Source: Bdellovibrio sp.
GTDB taxonomy: Bacteria > Myxococcota > SpSt-1050
Length of the DNA: 42,657 nucleotides
Direction: 5' to 3'
Assembly (NCBI GenBank): GCA_020725805.1
Contig: DYEF01000059.1
Span: forward strand, 1 to 42,657
Shown here: in pieces, positions 1-5,278 of the stretch
Numbering within the stretch: position 1 is the stretch's first letter
Layout: each line of letters begins with the position of its first letter
Translations under genes and position numbers: made by a program
The notes under the pieces: model-generated
Told to the model about the DNA's origin: nothing
The model's input: only the letters and a program-made list of their open reading frames with translations
Databases searched by the model: none

Positions 1-63
1 CCAACGGATTTCGAAGCATCCAATTTAAACTTTATAGCAAAGTATACCAAAGCCACCACCTAA
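1..63 (+). CDS. C-terminal tail of a probable IS3/rve-type transposase (partial)
   Basis: An open frame enters from the left edge and stops at a TAA at 61-63, giving 20 residues that begin PTDFEASN. A P-x-D/E-F-E motif close to the end of the protein is typical of the C-terminal integrase-core region of IS3-family OrfB and related transposases, usually within (Y)LSP-x-EFE. Only the last residues are visible, so this is a family guess from one short motif. The rest of the gene and the IS end would lie to the left. It borders the unusual peptide cassette at 322-2001, which could mean that the cassette sits at a mobile boundary. Confidence 0.35.
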   Translation, partial: PTDFEASNLNFIAKYTKATT

Positions 64-321
64 GTCGGACATTTCGGTACGGCTTTAGCCTACTCAATGT
101 CCTTTTAATACCAAGATCGCTGGGTAATAGAGTGCATCGAAGCGACAGACGACAGACAGAATAATGATAAAAACGACAGTATATTGCCTTTTAATTGTCT
201 GCCTATATTTTTCCCTCTGAAAATTTGGTCAAGTAGTAGTCCTATACAAAATACACCAAAATTTGTAAATCTTATTTAAGAAAAGACTGGAAAAATTCTG
301 ATTTATTCAAAAAATCTAATC
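64..321. other. Non-coding stretch between transposase tail and peptide cassette
   Basis: I see no open frame with a credible ribosome binding site on either strand. The DNA is AT-rich. It should contain the 3' end of the minus-strand peptide/coiled-coil transcript, but I find no convincing hairpin-plus-T-run terminator. It may also contain the end of the insertion element whose transposase tail ends at position 63. Confidence 0.4.
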
Positions 322-750
322 TTATCTTTTGAGAGCGTACCTTATTATCAATATATTTAATTCAATCTTTTCAATCTGCTTATCAATCTTTTTGAGCGCA
401 CTTTTATACTTCTCTATCCTTTTCTCTATACCCTCTTCACCTCTGCTCAGGTCATTCCTGATAACTACCATAGCGTTTTCTCTGTTTTCATCTGCCTCAG
501 CCAGATTGTTTCCAACCCTCTCGAGCCTTTCTCTGTTTGATTTAAGAATCCTCTTTTTTTCACTAAATAAAGATATATTCTTCTCTATAATCTCCCTCTT
601 CATCAGAAGCCTCTTATTCTCTTCCTTTAGCATCCTTATGCAATGTCTAAATAATTTATTCCTCCTCTCTCTCTTCTCAGCCTCCTCCAAAATCCATTCA
701 AAAATCTTTTCGAGCAGGTAAATACCCGACCCTGCAACAATCGGATTCAT
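322..750 (-). CDS. Coiled-coil protein of unknown function, 142 aa
   Basis: Family not recognised. The first 25 or so residues (MNPIVAGSGIYLLEKIFEWI...) form a short hydrophobic or amphipathic segment. The remainder is almost entirely charged heptad-like helix rich in Lys, Glu and Arg, which predicts a long coiled coil of about 110 residues. The start is supported by a strong GGAGGTGAGAA immediately before the ATG. It overlaps the stop of the 147-aa gene by 4 nt (ATGA), so the two are very probably translationally coupled and may form a pair. It is the last gene of the minus-strand cassette that begins with tiny peptides at 2001. Its architecture, a short apolar N-terminus plus a coiled coil, matches its partner. 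A membrane-attached scaffold, a pore-forming partner or a protein that handles the small peptides are all possible; none is demonstrated. Confidence 0.75.
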   Translation of the reverse strand: MNPIVAGSGIYLLEKIFEWILEEAEKRERRNKLFRHCIRMLKEENKRLLMKREIIEKNISLFSEKKRILKSNRERLERVGNNLAEADENRENAMVVIRNDLSRGEEGIEKRIEKYKSALKKIDKQIEKIELNILIIRYALKR

Positions 751-1190
751 TTCTCACCTCCAAGTTTTATAAGAATGTTACAGATAAGGTTCATATTGTC
801 TCTGTAAAAGGCTATCAGTTCCTTCTTATCAATCTCATTAACTTCGTTTGACATTATCATCCTCCCAAGTTGTTCCAGATTCTCCCATGCCAATCTGAGC
901 TGTCTATCTATAAGCTCTAACTCCTTTTCTTTTAGCCTCAGCCTCTTTACCTCCTTTTCAAATTCTATCTCGAACCTTCTCGTCTCCTCCCTTGCAAGGC
1001 TGAGCTGGGAATTCAGCTGATGGCAGAACCTTTTTGTCTCTTCTTTCTCTCTGCTATAGGTCTCAAGTAAACTTTTTACTGTCTCAATTATATCCACAAC
1101 CAGAGTTAATCTCGAAAGTGCTTTACCTCCTGTCTTTACAATCTTATTTGGTACCAGCAACTCTCCCTCCAATACTTTCTTATCAGACAT
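747..1190 (-). CDS. Coiled-coil protein of unknown function, 147 aa
   Basis: Family not recognised. Residues 1-15 are polar. Residues about 15-42 form an amphipathic/hydrophobic stretch (VKTGGKALSRLTLVVDII). Residues about 43-115 are a strongly charged heptad-type helix, and the C-terminal 30 residues form a second short amphipathic helix. The ATG is preceded by a near-perfect AGGAGGTAAGAT. The gene begins 20 nt after the stop of the last tiny peptide (1211) and overlaps the following 142-aa gene by 4 nt, so it belongs to the same transcript. The segment K-T-G-x-A-[LM] in its apolar region also appears in the 31-aa peptide at 1707-1802 (KTGDAMKVLAKIL). This might reflect common ancestry or a shared binding mode, but it is short enough to be chance. 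Confidence 0.75.
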   Translation of the reverse strand: MSDKKVLEGELLVPNKIVKTGGKALSRLTLVVDIIETVKSLLETYSREKEETKRFCHQLNSQLSLAREETRRFEIEFEKEVKRLRLKEKELELIDRQLRLAWENLEQLGRMIMSNEVNEIDKKELIAFYRDNMNLICNILIKLGGEK

Positions 1191-1210
1191 ATCTTACCTC
1201 CTGTTCAAAA

Positions 1211-1297
1211 TTATACCCACGCCATCAACTCAATTACACCATTAATCACCTGAATTATACCACTAATAATTCCCAAAATCGTCATAATAACTGCCAT
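1211..1297 (-). CDS. Tiny hydrophobic peptide, 28 aa
   Basis: The 28-codon frame starts MAVIMTILGIISGII and ends VIELMAWV-stop. It is almost wholly apolar, with Ile, Val and Met plus scattered Gly and a single acidic residue. It is long enough for one membrane-spanning or interface-lying helix. The start is set by AAAGGAGGTGAGTGAT directly before the ATG, among the strongest SDs in the window. It lies 17 nt after the preceding peptide and 20 nt before the 147-aa gene. The size and composition resemble leaderless bacteriocins, phenol-soluble modulins and type I toxin peptides, but I recognise no specific family. Confidence 0.6.
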   Translation of the reverse strand: MAVIMTILGIISGIIQVINGVIELMAWV

Positions 1298-1314
1298 ATC
1301 ACTCACCTCCTTTC

Positions 1315-1389
1315 TTAATTTTTAGGTTTCAAAACCTTCCACACCATCAACCCTGCCTGAATCACCAATAAAACTGTTTTCAAATTCAT
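1315..1389 (-). CDS. Tiny cationic amphipathic peptide, 24 aa
   Basis: The 24-codon frame starts MNLKTVLLVIQAG and ends WKVLKPKN-stop. A hydrophobic core is flanked by Lys near both ends, with four Lys and no acidic residue, as in membrane-active peptides. The ATG is preceded by AAAAGGAGGGAAAAAA, a strong SD. The stop lies 17 nt before the next peptide, whose SD fills most of that gap. Upstream is a perfect 8-bp inverted repeat (1406-1429) that separates this gene from the peptide at 1472-1567. The function is unknown. Confidence 0.55.
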   Translation of the reverse strand: MNLKTVLLVIQAGLMVWKVLKPKN

Positions 1390-1405
1390 TTTTTTCCCTC
1401 CTTTT

Positions 1406-1429
1406 GTTCCTGATCCTGCGCTCAGGAAC
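1406..1429 (-). other. Perfect stem-loop inside the tiny-peptide operon
   Basis: GTTCCTGA at 1406-1413 and TCAGGAAC at 1422-1429 are exact reverse complements separated by 8 nt. In the minus-strand transcript the hairpin lies between two tiny genes and just upstream of the SD of the 24-aa peptide. No T-run follows, so it is not a typical intrinsic terminator. A role in mRNA processing, stability or translation control would fit. It is a sequence observation only. Confidence 0.5.
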
Positions 1430-1471
1430 CATTAAAGTTTGGACCCGCAGGTGTCCGTAAATACAAACATA

Positions 1472-1567
1472 CTACTTCTTACTCAGATGCTTCAACACAA
1501 CAGGACCAGCCGCAATAACGATATCAACTGCAAAATCAAACCAATTAAAGCCCTTCTTTTTTGCCAT
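1472..1567 (-). CDS. Tiny cationic peptide, 31 aa (MAKKK type)
   Basis: The 31-codon frame starts MAKKKGFNWFDFAVDI and ends VVLKHLSKK-stop. It has a Lys cluster at both ends, an aromatic patch (F7, W9, F10, F12) and a hydrophobic middle, giving a net positive charge. It shares its length and the MAKKK start with the peptide at 1707-1802. The SD AAAGGAGGTGAGTGAT lies directly before the ATG and is identical over 25 bp to the one before the 28-aa peptide. The composition is that of a leaderless membrane-active peptide, but no family is recognised. Confidence 0.65.
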   Translation of the reverse strand: MAKKKGFNWFDFAVDIVIAAGPVVLKHLSKK

Positions 1568-1706
1568 ATCACTCACCTCCTTTCTTTATAAAATTCATAA
1601 CCAATAACATATCAAACCTCGTTCCACTTTTGTTCTTCTCTCACTCATCATCCCTGCCAATACAAAATTTCATTTCCAAGATTCATTAATCCGAATTATT
1701 CAATTA

Positions 1707-1802
1707 TTAAAAGAACGGCTTCAGTATCTTCGCCAGTACCTTCATCGCATCTCCCGTCTTATCCAGTATCTCAGGAATATCTATATCCTTCTTCTTTGCC
1801 AT
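1707..1802 (-). CDS. Tiny peptide, 31 aa (MAKKK type)
   Basis: The 31-codon frame starts MAKKKDIDIPEIL and ends KVLAKILKPFF-stop. The N-terminal half is mixed-charge. The C-terminal half is a clear amphipathic cationic helix (AMKVLAKILKPFF). The SD AGAAGGGAGGTGATTAAT precedes the ATG, and the stop of the 23-aa frame lies 1 nt upstream (TAATATG), which suggests coupled translation. Length and N-terminus match the peptide at 1472-1567. The K-T-G-x-A-M segment resembles the apolar part of the 147-aa coiled-coil protein. The function is unknown. Confidence 0.65.
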   Translation of the reverse strand: MAKKKDIDIPEILDKTGDAMKVLAKILKPFF

Positions 1803-1803
1803 A

Positions 1804-1875
1804 TTAATCACCTCCCTTCTTCTTTACATCCTTAAAAATCGTCCCGTTGACCTTCATTACATCAATCTTTACCAT
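1804..1875 (-). CDS. Possible 23-aa peptide or coupling leader
   Basis: The 23-codon frame starts MVKIDVMKVNG and ends KKKGGD-stop, stopping 1 nt before the next peptide's ATG. It has a good SD (AAAGGAGGGTATTATT). It is much more polar than its neighbours. Its last codons are formed by the SD of the next gene, so it may be a translational-coupling leader and not a functional peptide. Confidence 0.4.
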   Translation of the reverse strand: MVKIDVMKVNGTIFKDVKKKGGD

Positions 1876-1893
1876 AATAATACCCTCCTTTCT

Positions 1894-2001
1894 CTAAACC
1901 TTCTTGTTCTTGATAATGTCACTGATCTCCTTTACTCCCATCACAACGCTCCCGACCATCATCACAACCTTTACTACCTTGATAATTGCCATAATGTTCA
2001 T
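1894..2001 (-). CDS. Tiny cationic amphipathic peptide, 35 aa (first gene of cassette)
   Basis: The 35-codon frame starts MNIMAIIKVVKVVMMVG and ends DIIKNKKV-stop. It is rich in Val, Ile and Met with Lys at helical spacing, and has six Lys against two acidic residues. An SD (AAGGAGGTTTTT) lies directly before the ATG. It is the first gene of the minus-strand cassette and lies behind a structured leader (2002-2066) and a TATAAT box at 2073-2078. It is followed by more tiny frames, an arrangement like multi-peptide leaderless bacteriocin clusters in Firmicutes. That comparison is one of architecture, not homology. Confidence 0.6.
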   Translation of the reverse strand: MNIMAIIKVVKVVMMVGSVVMGVKEISDIIKNKKV

Positions 2002-2004
2002 AAA

Positions 2005-2078
2005 AACCTCCTTAAAAAGGTTATTATTACCGGCATATCATATTCCGTGCCGGTTTTACCGAACACAACCCCATTATA
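2005..2078 (-). promoter_or_regulatory. -10 box and structured leader of the peptide cassette
   Basis: On the minus strand a perfect TATAAT (2073-2078) lies about 70 nt upstream of the first peptide; I find no good -35 at 16-18 bp. The predicted leader carries three possible hairpins: CGGT/ACCG (2051-2061), CCGGCA/TGCCGG (2030-2053, sharing bases with the first), and CCTT/AAGG (2010-2020). The last can pair part of the SD of the 35-aa peptide with the leader. This could keep translation low until the structure opens. The promoter assignment is tentative. Confidence 0.35.
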
Positions 2079-2173
2079 TCCGTAAATTTTACCTTTTCTT
2101 TATTTCAAACCTTTTGGAAATATTTCCTGTTCTGCCGGAGGTCTTTGTGAATATTTAAGCTGCCTCAAATCAG

Positions 2174-2234
2174 TTGACTTAGTCAATTTTTAATCATAAT
2201 AAATTGCTGTGTTCTGGTGTATAGCCAGTATAAT
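2174..2234 (+). promoter_or_regulatory. Candidate promoter/operator of the sugar ABC operon
   Basis: A consensus TATAAT lies at 2229-2234, 30 nt before the ATG of the ABC ATPase gene, with TTGCTG at 2204-2209 (19-bp spacer, longer than ideal). Further upstream is the palindrome TTGAC-TTA-GTCAA (2174-2186), a possible operator between the divergent peptide cassette and ABC operon. The evidence is by inspection only. Confidence 0.35.
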
Positions 2235-2264
2235 TAATTAAATTTTTCAGGAAAAGTGCTTGTT

Positions 2265-3359
2265 ATGGCAGAAGTAATCCTAAAGGATATCTCGAAGATT
2301 TATGACAACAATAAGATTGTGGTAAACAAGGTCAATCTGGAGATCAAGGGTAATGAGTTCGTTGTCATTGTCGGTCCGTCCGGCTGCGGTAAGACTACTA
2401 CCCTGAGAATGATTGCAGGCCTTGAGGAGATAAGCGAAGGCGAACTATACATCAACGGCAAACTCGTAAATGATGTGCCGCCTAAGGACAGGGATATTGC
2501 GATGGTCTTTCAGAACTACGCCTTATATCCTCATATGAACGTCTTCGAGAATATGGCCTTCGGGCTCAGAATCAGAAAGTTCAGTGAGGAGGAGATAAAG
2601 AAGCGGGTCAGCGAGGCCGCAAAACTTCTGGAAATAGACCAGTTGCTTTACAGATTCCCCAAACAGCTCTCGGGCGGTCAGAGACAACGTGTCGCAATGG
2701 GCAGGGCGATTGTAAGAAATCCGGCTGTATTTCTCTTTGACGAGCCGCTCTCGAATCTGGACGCCAAACTCAGAACCCAGATGAGATCCGAACTCGCAAG
2801 ACTTCACAAAAGGATAGGTGCAACTACCATATATGTTACCCACGATCAGGTCGAGGCAATGACGCTTGCAGATAAGATTGTCATTATGAACAACGGCTTC
2901 GTCCAGCAGATCGGTCCTCCGCTTGAGATTTACAACAGGCCGAAGAATATATTTGTGGCAGGCTTTATCGGAAGTCCCACTATGAACTTTATAGACTGTA
3001 AATTCAAAAAAGAGGGCGAAAGAACATTTCTCAAGGGAGAGAACTGGTCTTTCGAACTCCCTTCCGTATATGAGCCCGAAAATTCCGATGTAATACTGGG
3101 AATCAGACCTGAAAATCTCTTCCCGGTTGACCCGTCGAGTGCCATATTCAGGGGGACTCTGGAGATAAGGGAGGTTCTGGGCTCCGAACTCTATCTGTAT
3201 GTCAACTGCGGGACATTTACGATCTGTCTCAGACAGGAGGCCTCACACAGGTTCGAGACAGGGGAGACAATATATCTGAACTTCAAGCCCGAGACGATAA
3301 GGCTCTTTAACAAGGGTAGCGGTCTCAGGGTAAATAAGAAAGAAGAGGAGAAGAAATGA
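2265..3359 (+). CDS. malK: Sugar ABC transporter ATP-binding protein, MalK/UgpC type
   Basis: This cytoplasmic ATPase would energise uptake of a sugar or oligosaccharide by the permeases encoded downstream. From the ATG at 2265 it is 364 aa, normal for the family. Visible are Walker A GPSGCGKT (residues 37-44), the signature LSGGQRQR, Walker B FLFDEP followed by SNLDA, and the H-loop THDQ. A C-terminal OB/TOBE-type regulatory region (about 240-350) is of MalK/UgpC type. A GTG at 2256 in the same frame is an alternative start; the AGGAAAAG at 2249-2256 is too close to it and a little far from the ATG. Its stop overlaps the next gene (ATGA). The substrate cannot be read from the ATPase, so the malK label denotes the family only. 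Confidence 0.9.
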   Translation: MAEVILKDISKIYDNNKIVVNKVNLEIKGNEFVVIVGPSGCGKTTTLRMIAGLEEISEGELYINGKLVNDVPPKDRDIAMVFQNYALYPHMNVFENMAFGLRIRKFSEEEIKKRVSEAAKLLEIDQLLYRFPKQLSGGQRQRVAMGRAIVRNPAVFLFDEPLSNLDAKLRTQMRSELARLHKRIGATTIYVTHDQVEAMTLADKIVIMNNGFVQQIGPPLEIYNRPKNIFVAGFIGSPTMNFIDCKFKKEGERTFLKGENWSFELPSVYEPENSDVILGIRPENLFPVDPSSAIFRGTLEIREVLGSELYLYVNCGTFTICLRQEASHRFETGETIYLNFKPETIRLFNKGSGLRVNKKEEEKK

Positions 3360-4624
3360 AGAAGACAGTTATTTCGGTACTTGTGTTTTTTATTATTCTC
3401 TCTTTTGCAGGATGCAAGAAGGGCGGGGAAGAGAAAGCCCCGGAACCCAAGAAACAGGAGATAAAAGAGAAGACGAAACTCGTCCTTTGGCATTCATACA
3501 GGGGTAAGGAGAAGGAGGCACTCGACAAAATTATCAGAAGCTTCAATGAATCACAGGGCGAAATAATGGTTGAATCGCTGCCCATCCCGTATGACGCATT
3601 TGCAGACAAGATTACAGCGGCAATCCCAAGAGGACACGGACCTGATGTATTTATCTTTGCACACGACAGGCTCGGTGACTGGGCAATCTCAAAGGTAGTC
3701 GAGCCGCTCGACCTCTTCGTTCAGGAAGACCCGTCGGTCGCAGAGAGTTTCTCAGGCGCTCACATAAAATCACTCTCGTATAAAGGCTCACTCTACGGGC
3801 TTCCGATGGCATTCAAGAGCACTGCCCTCTTCTACAACAAAAAACTCGTAAACAAACCGCCCGAGACAATGGACGAACTCATCTCCCTCTCAAAGAAGAT
3901 AACCGACCCCAAGACAGAGACGTACGGGCTCGTCTATGAGGCAGGGAACTTCTACTTCCATTCTGCAATCTATCACGCATTCGGGGCATCTGTATTTGAT
4001 GAAAGCTACAAGCCGGCCTTTGTCAGCAATGAGTCAGTCGAGTCGTTCAGGTTTCTGAGCAAGCTGGTCAAACAGAAGATTATGCCCGAGGAGATTACGA
4101 GTACTCTCGTTACTTCGCTCTTCAATCAGAACAAGGCAGCATTCGTAATCAATGGTCCGTGGTTTTTAGGCGAGATTGACAAGGGAGTGGAGTTCGGTGT
4201 AGCACTTCTGCCGATTCTCGACAAGAAGAGTGCTCCCTCAATTAAGGAAGAGAAGAGACTGACTCCGTTTCTTACTGTAGAGGCCATCATTATGTCTGCA
4301 AAGTCCAATCACAAGAAAGAGGCATTCAGACTTATGAAATATATTACATCGGACCCGCAGGCGGAGATAAGACTGAAGGAGGGGAATCAGACTGTCTCCA
4401 ACACAAAACTCTACGAAAAAGAGGAGATAAAATCGGATCCTGTGATTATGGCCTTCTTTGAGCAGCAGAAGTATTCCGTGCCGATGGAGAATTCCCCCGA
4501 GATGCGTATGGTCTGGACACCCGTACAGATGGCACTATCGAAGTTCGTAAGAGGCGAGAGCGATTTCAAGGGGATTCTGGAGACAGCAAACAAGGAAATT
4601 ACGAATTATATAGAGCGCAAGTAG
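3356..4624 (+). CDS. Sugar-binding lipoprotein of ABC transporter (SBP family 1, MalE-like)
   Basis: This 422-aa extracytoplasmic solute-binding protein starts with a lipoprotein signal (MKKTVISVLVFFIILSFAGC). The lipobox is SFAGC with Cys20, and a Lys/Glu-rich linker follows. The mature part begins KLVLWHSYRGKEKEALDK, the standard opening of maltose/multiple-sugar binding proteins. GPWFLGEID and the region following it are also typical of the family. The lipid anchor would hold it in the periplasm at the inner membrane next to the MalF/MalG pair. It overlaps the ATPase gene by 4 nt and is followed by the transaldolase after 12 nt. Maltose, maltodextrin or another oligosaccharide are possible ligands. 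Confidence 0.9.
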   Translation: MKKTVISVLVFFIILSFAGCKKGGEEKAPEPKKQEIKEKTKLVLWHSYRGKEKEALDKIIRSFNESQGEIMVESLPIPYDAFADKITAAIPRGHGPDVFIFAHDRLGDWAISKVVEPLDLFVQEDPSVAESFSGAHIKSLSYKGSLYGLPMAFKSTALFYNKKLVNKPPETMDELISLSKKITDPKTETYGLVYEAGNFYFHSAIYHAFGASVFDESYKPAFVSNESVESFRFLSKLVKQKIMPEEITSTLVTSLFNQNKAAFVINGPWFLGEIDKGVEFGVALLPILDKKSAPSIKEEKRLTPFLTVEAIIMSAKSNHKKEAFRLMKYITSDPQAEIRLKEGNQTVSNTKLYEKEEIKSDPVIMAFFEQQKYSVPMENSPEMRMVWTPVQMALSKFVRGESDFKGILETANKEITNYIERK

Positions 4625-4636
4625 AGTAAAAAAGGT

Positions 4637-5278
4637 ATGAAGTTTTATTTGGATTCTGCAAATCTTGATGAGATACAAAAGGCTAAAGACCTGTCTTTTT
4701 TTGCCGGCGTTACCACAAACCCGATTCTCATATCCCGTGCAGGCATTAAAGACAGATTGCAGTTTTACAGACATGTGCTCTCTGTGATACCGAAGAAGGA
4801 ATTATTCGTTCAGGTATTTTCAAAAGCGGCAGAAGAGGCATATAAGGAGGCTGTATCTCTCTCGAATCTTTCGAGGGAGCGGGTAATCATCAAGATTCCG
4901 GTAACAAATGAAATGACAAATACTGCCGCAAGGCTTACGGAAAAAGGTATCAGAGTCTGTCTGACTGCGGTATCAAACATAAGACAGATTGCCGTTGCGG
5001 GTACGCTCGGAATCGAATACTGCGCAGTCTATCTAAACAGAATGCTCAAAAAGAACAAGAAAGTCTATGAGCATATCATCGGGTCGGACAGGATGATAAG
5101 TGACAATTCATTCAGAACCCGCATACTAGTCGCATCACTCCCTGATGAGAATCTGATTGAACCGGTTCTGTTCTGCAGGAATCTGGATTACACACTCCCG
5201 TGCCGACCGTATATGAATCTTCTCAGAACCATGGATTCGGAGGAATGGGTCAGAGGATTTTATGAAGTCACTGATTAG
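4637..5278 (+). CDS. Transaldolase-like / fructose-6-phosphate aldolase (FSA/TalC type)
   Basis: This 213-aa small transaldolase-family enzyme would make or split C-C bonds of sugar phosphates through a Schiff base on Lys. The N-terminal MKFYLDSANLDEI and GVTTNPIL are family hallmarks. The Schiff-base Lys is Lys86 in VIIKIPVTNEM, matching Lys85 of E. coli FsaA. LTAVSNIRQIAVAG and YLNRM match the later barrel strands. The length fits the short FSA/MipB/TalC subfamily, in which aldolase and transaldolase activities are hard to separate from sequence. It is embedded between the binding protein and the permease gene (17-nt overlap), implying a role in metabolising the imported sugar. The spacing of the SD (AAGGT next to the ATG) is poor. 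Confidence 0.85.
   Translation: MKFYLDSANLDEIQKAKDLSFFAGVTTNPILISRAGIKDRLQFYRHVLSVIPKKELFVQVFSKAAEEAYKEAVSLSNLSRERVIIKIPVTNEMTNTAARLTEKGIRVCLTAVSNIRQIAVAGTLGIEYCAVYLNRMLKKNKKVYEHIIGSDRMISDNSFRTRILVASLPDENLIEPVLFCRNLDYTLPCRPYMNLLRTMDSEEWVRGFYEVTD

Larger units (their letters stand above)
1292..1586 (-). repeat. 25-bp direct repeat covering SD and start codon of two peptides
   Basis: Positions 1292-1316 and 1562-1586 are identical over 25 bp and are offset by exactly 270 bp. Each copy contains the SD (GGAGGTGAGTGAT) and the first codons (ATG GCA/ATG GCA-A) of a tiny peptide. The flanking coding sequences do not match. The repeat therefore looks like a conserved translation-initiation module, or the scar of a duplication whose coding parts have diverged. 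Confidence 0.7.

Noticed and set aside
1569-1610. A 13-codon frame (start MLLVMNFI, end KKGGE) just before the peptide at 1472-1567.
   Set aside because: It is very short, its last codons come from the SD of the next gene, and it may be only a coupling leader. It was kept out of the gene list, unlike the longer 23-aa frame.
1904-2158. An 84-aa open frame on the plus strand opposite the first tiny peptides.
   Set aside because: It lacks a good SD, and its strand opposes the series of SD-led minus-strand frames; it is a shadow.
2256-2264. GTG at 2256 as start of the ABC ATPase.
   Set aside because: The AGGAAAAG would lie almost on top of the GTG, whereas the ATG at 2265 gives the standard MalK N-terminus with Walker A at residue 37.
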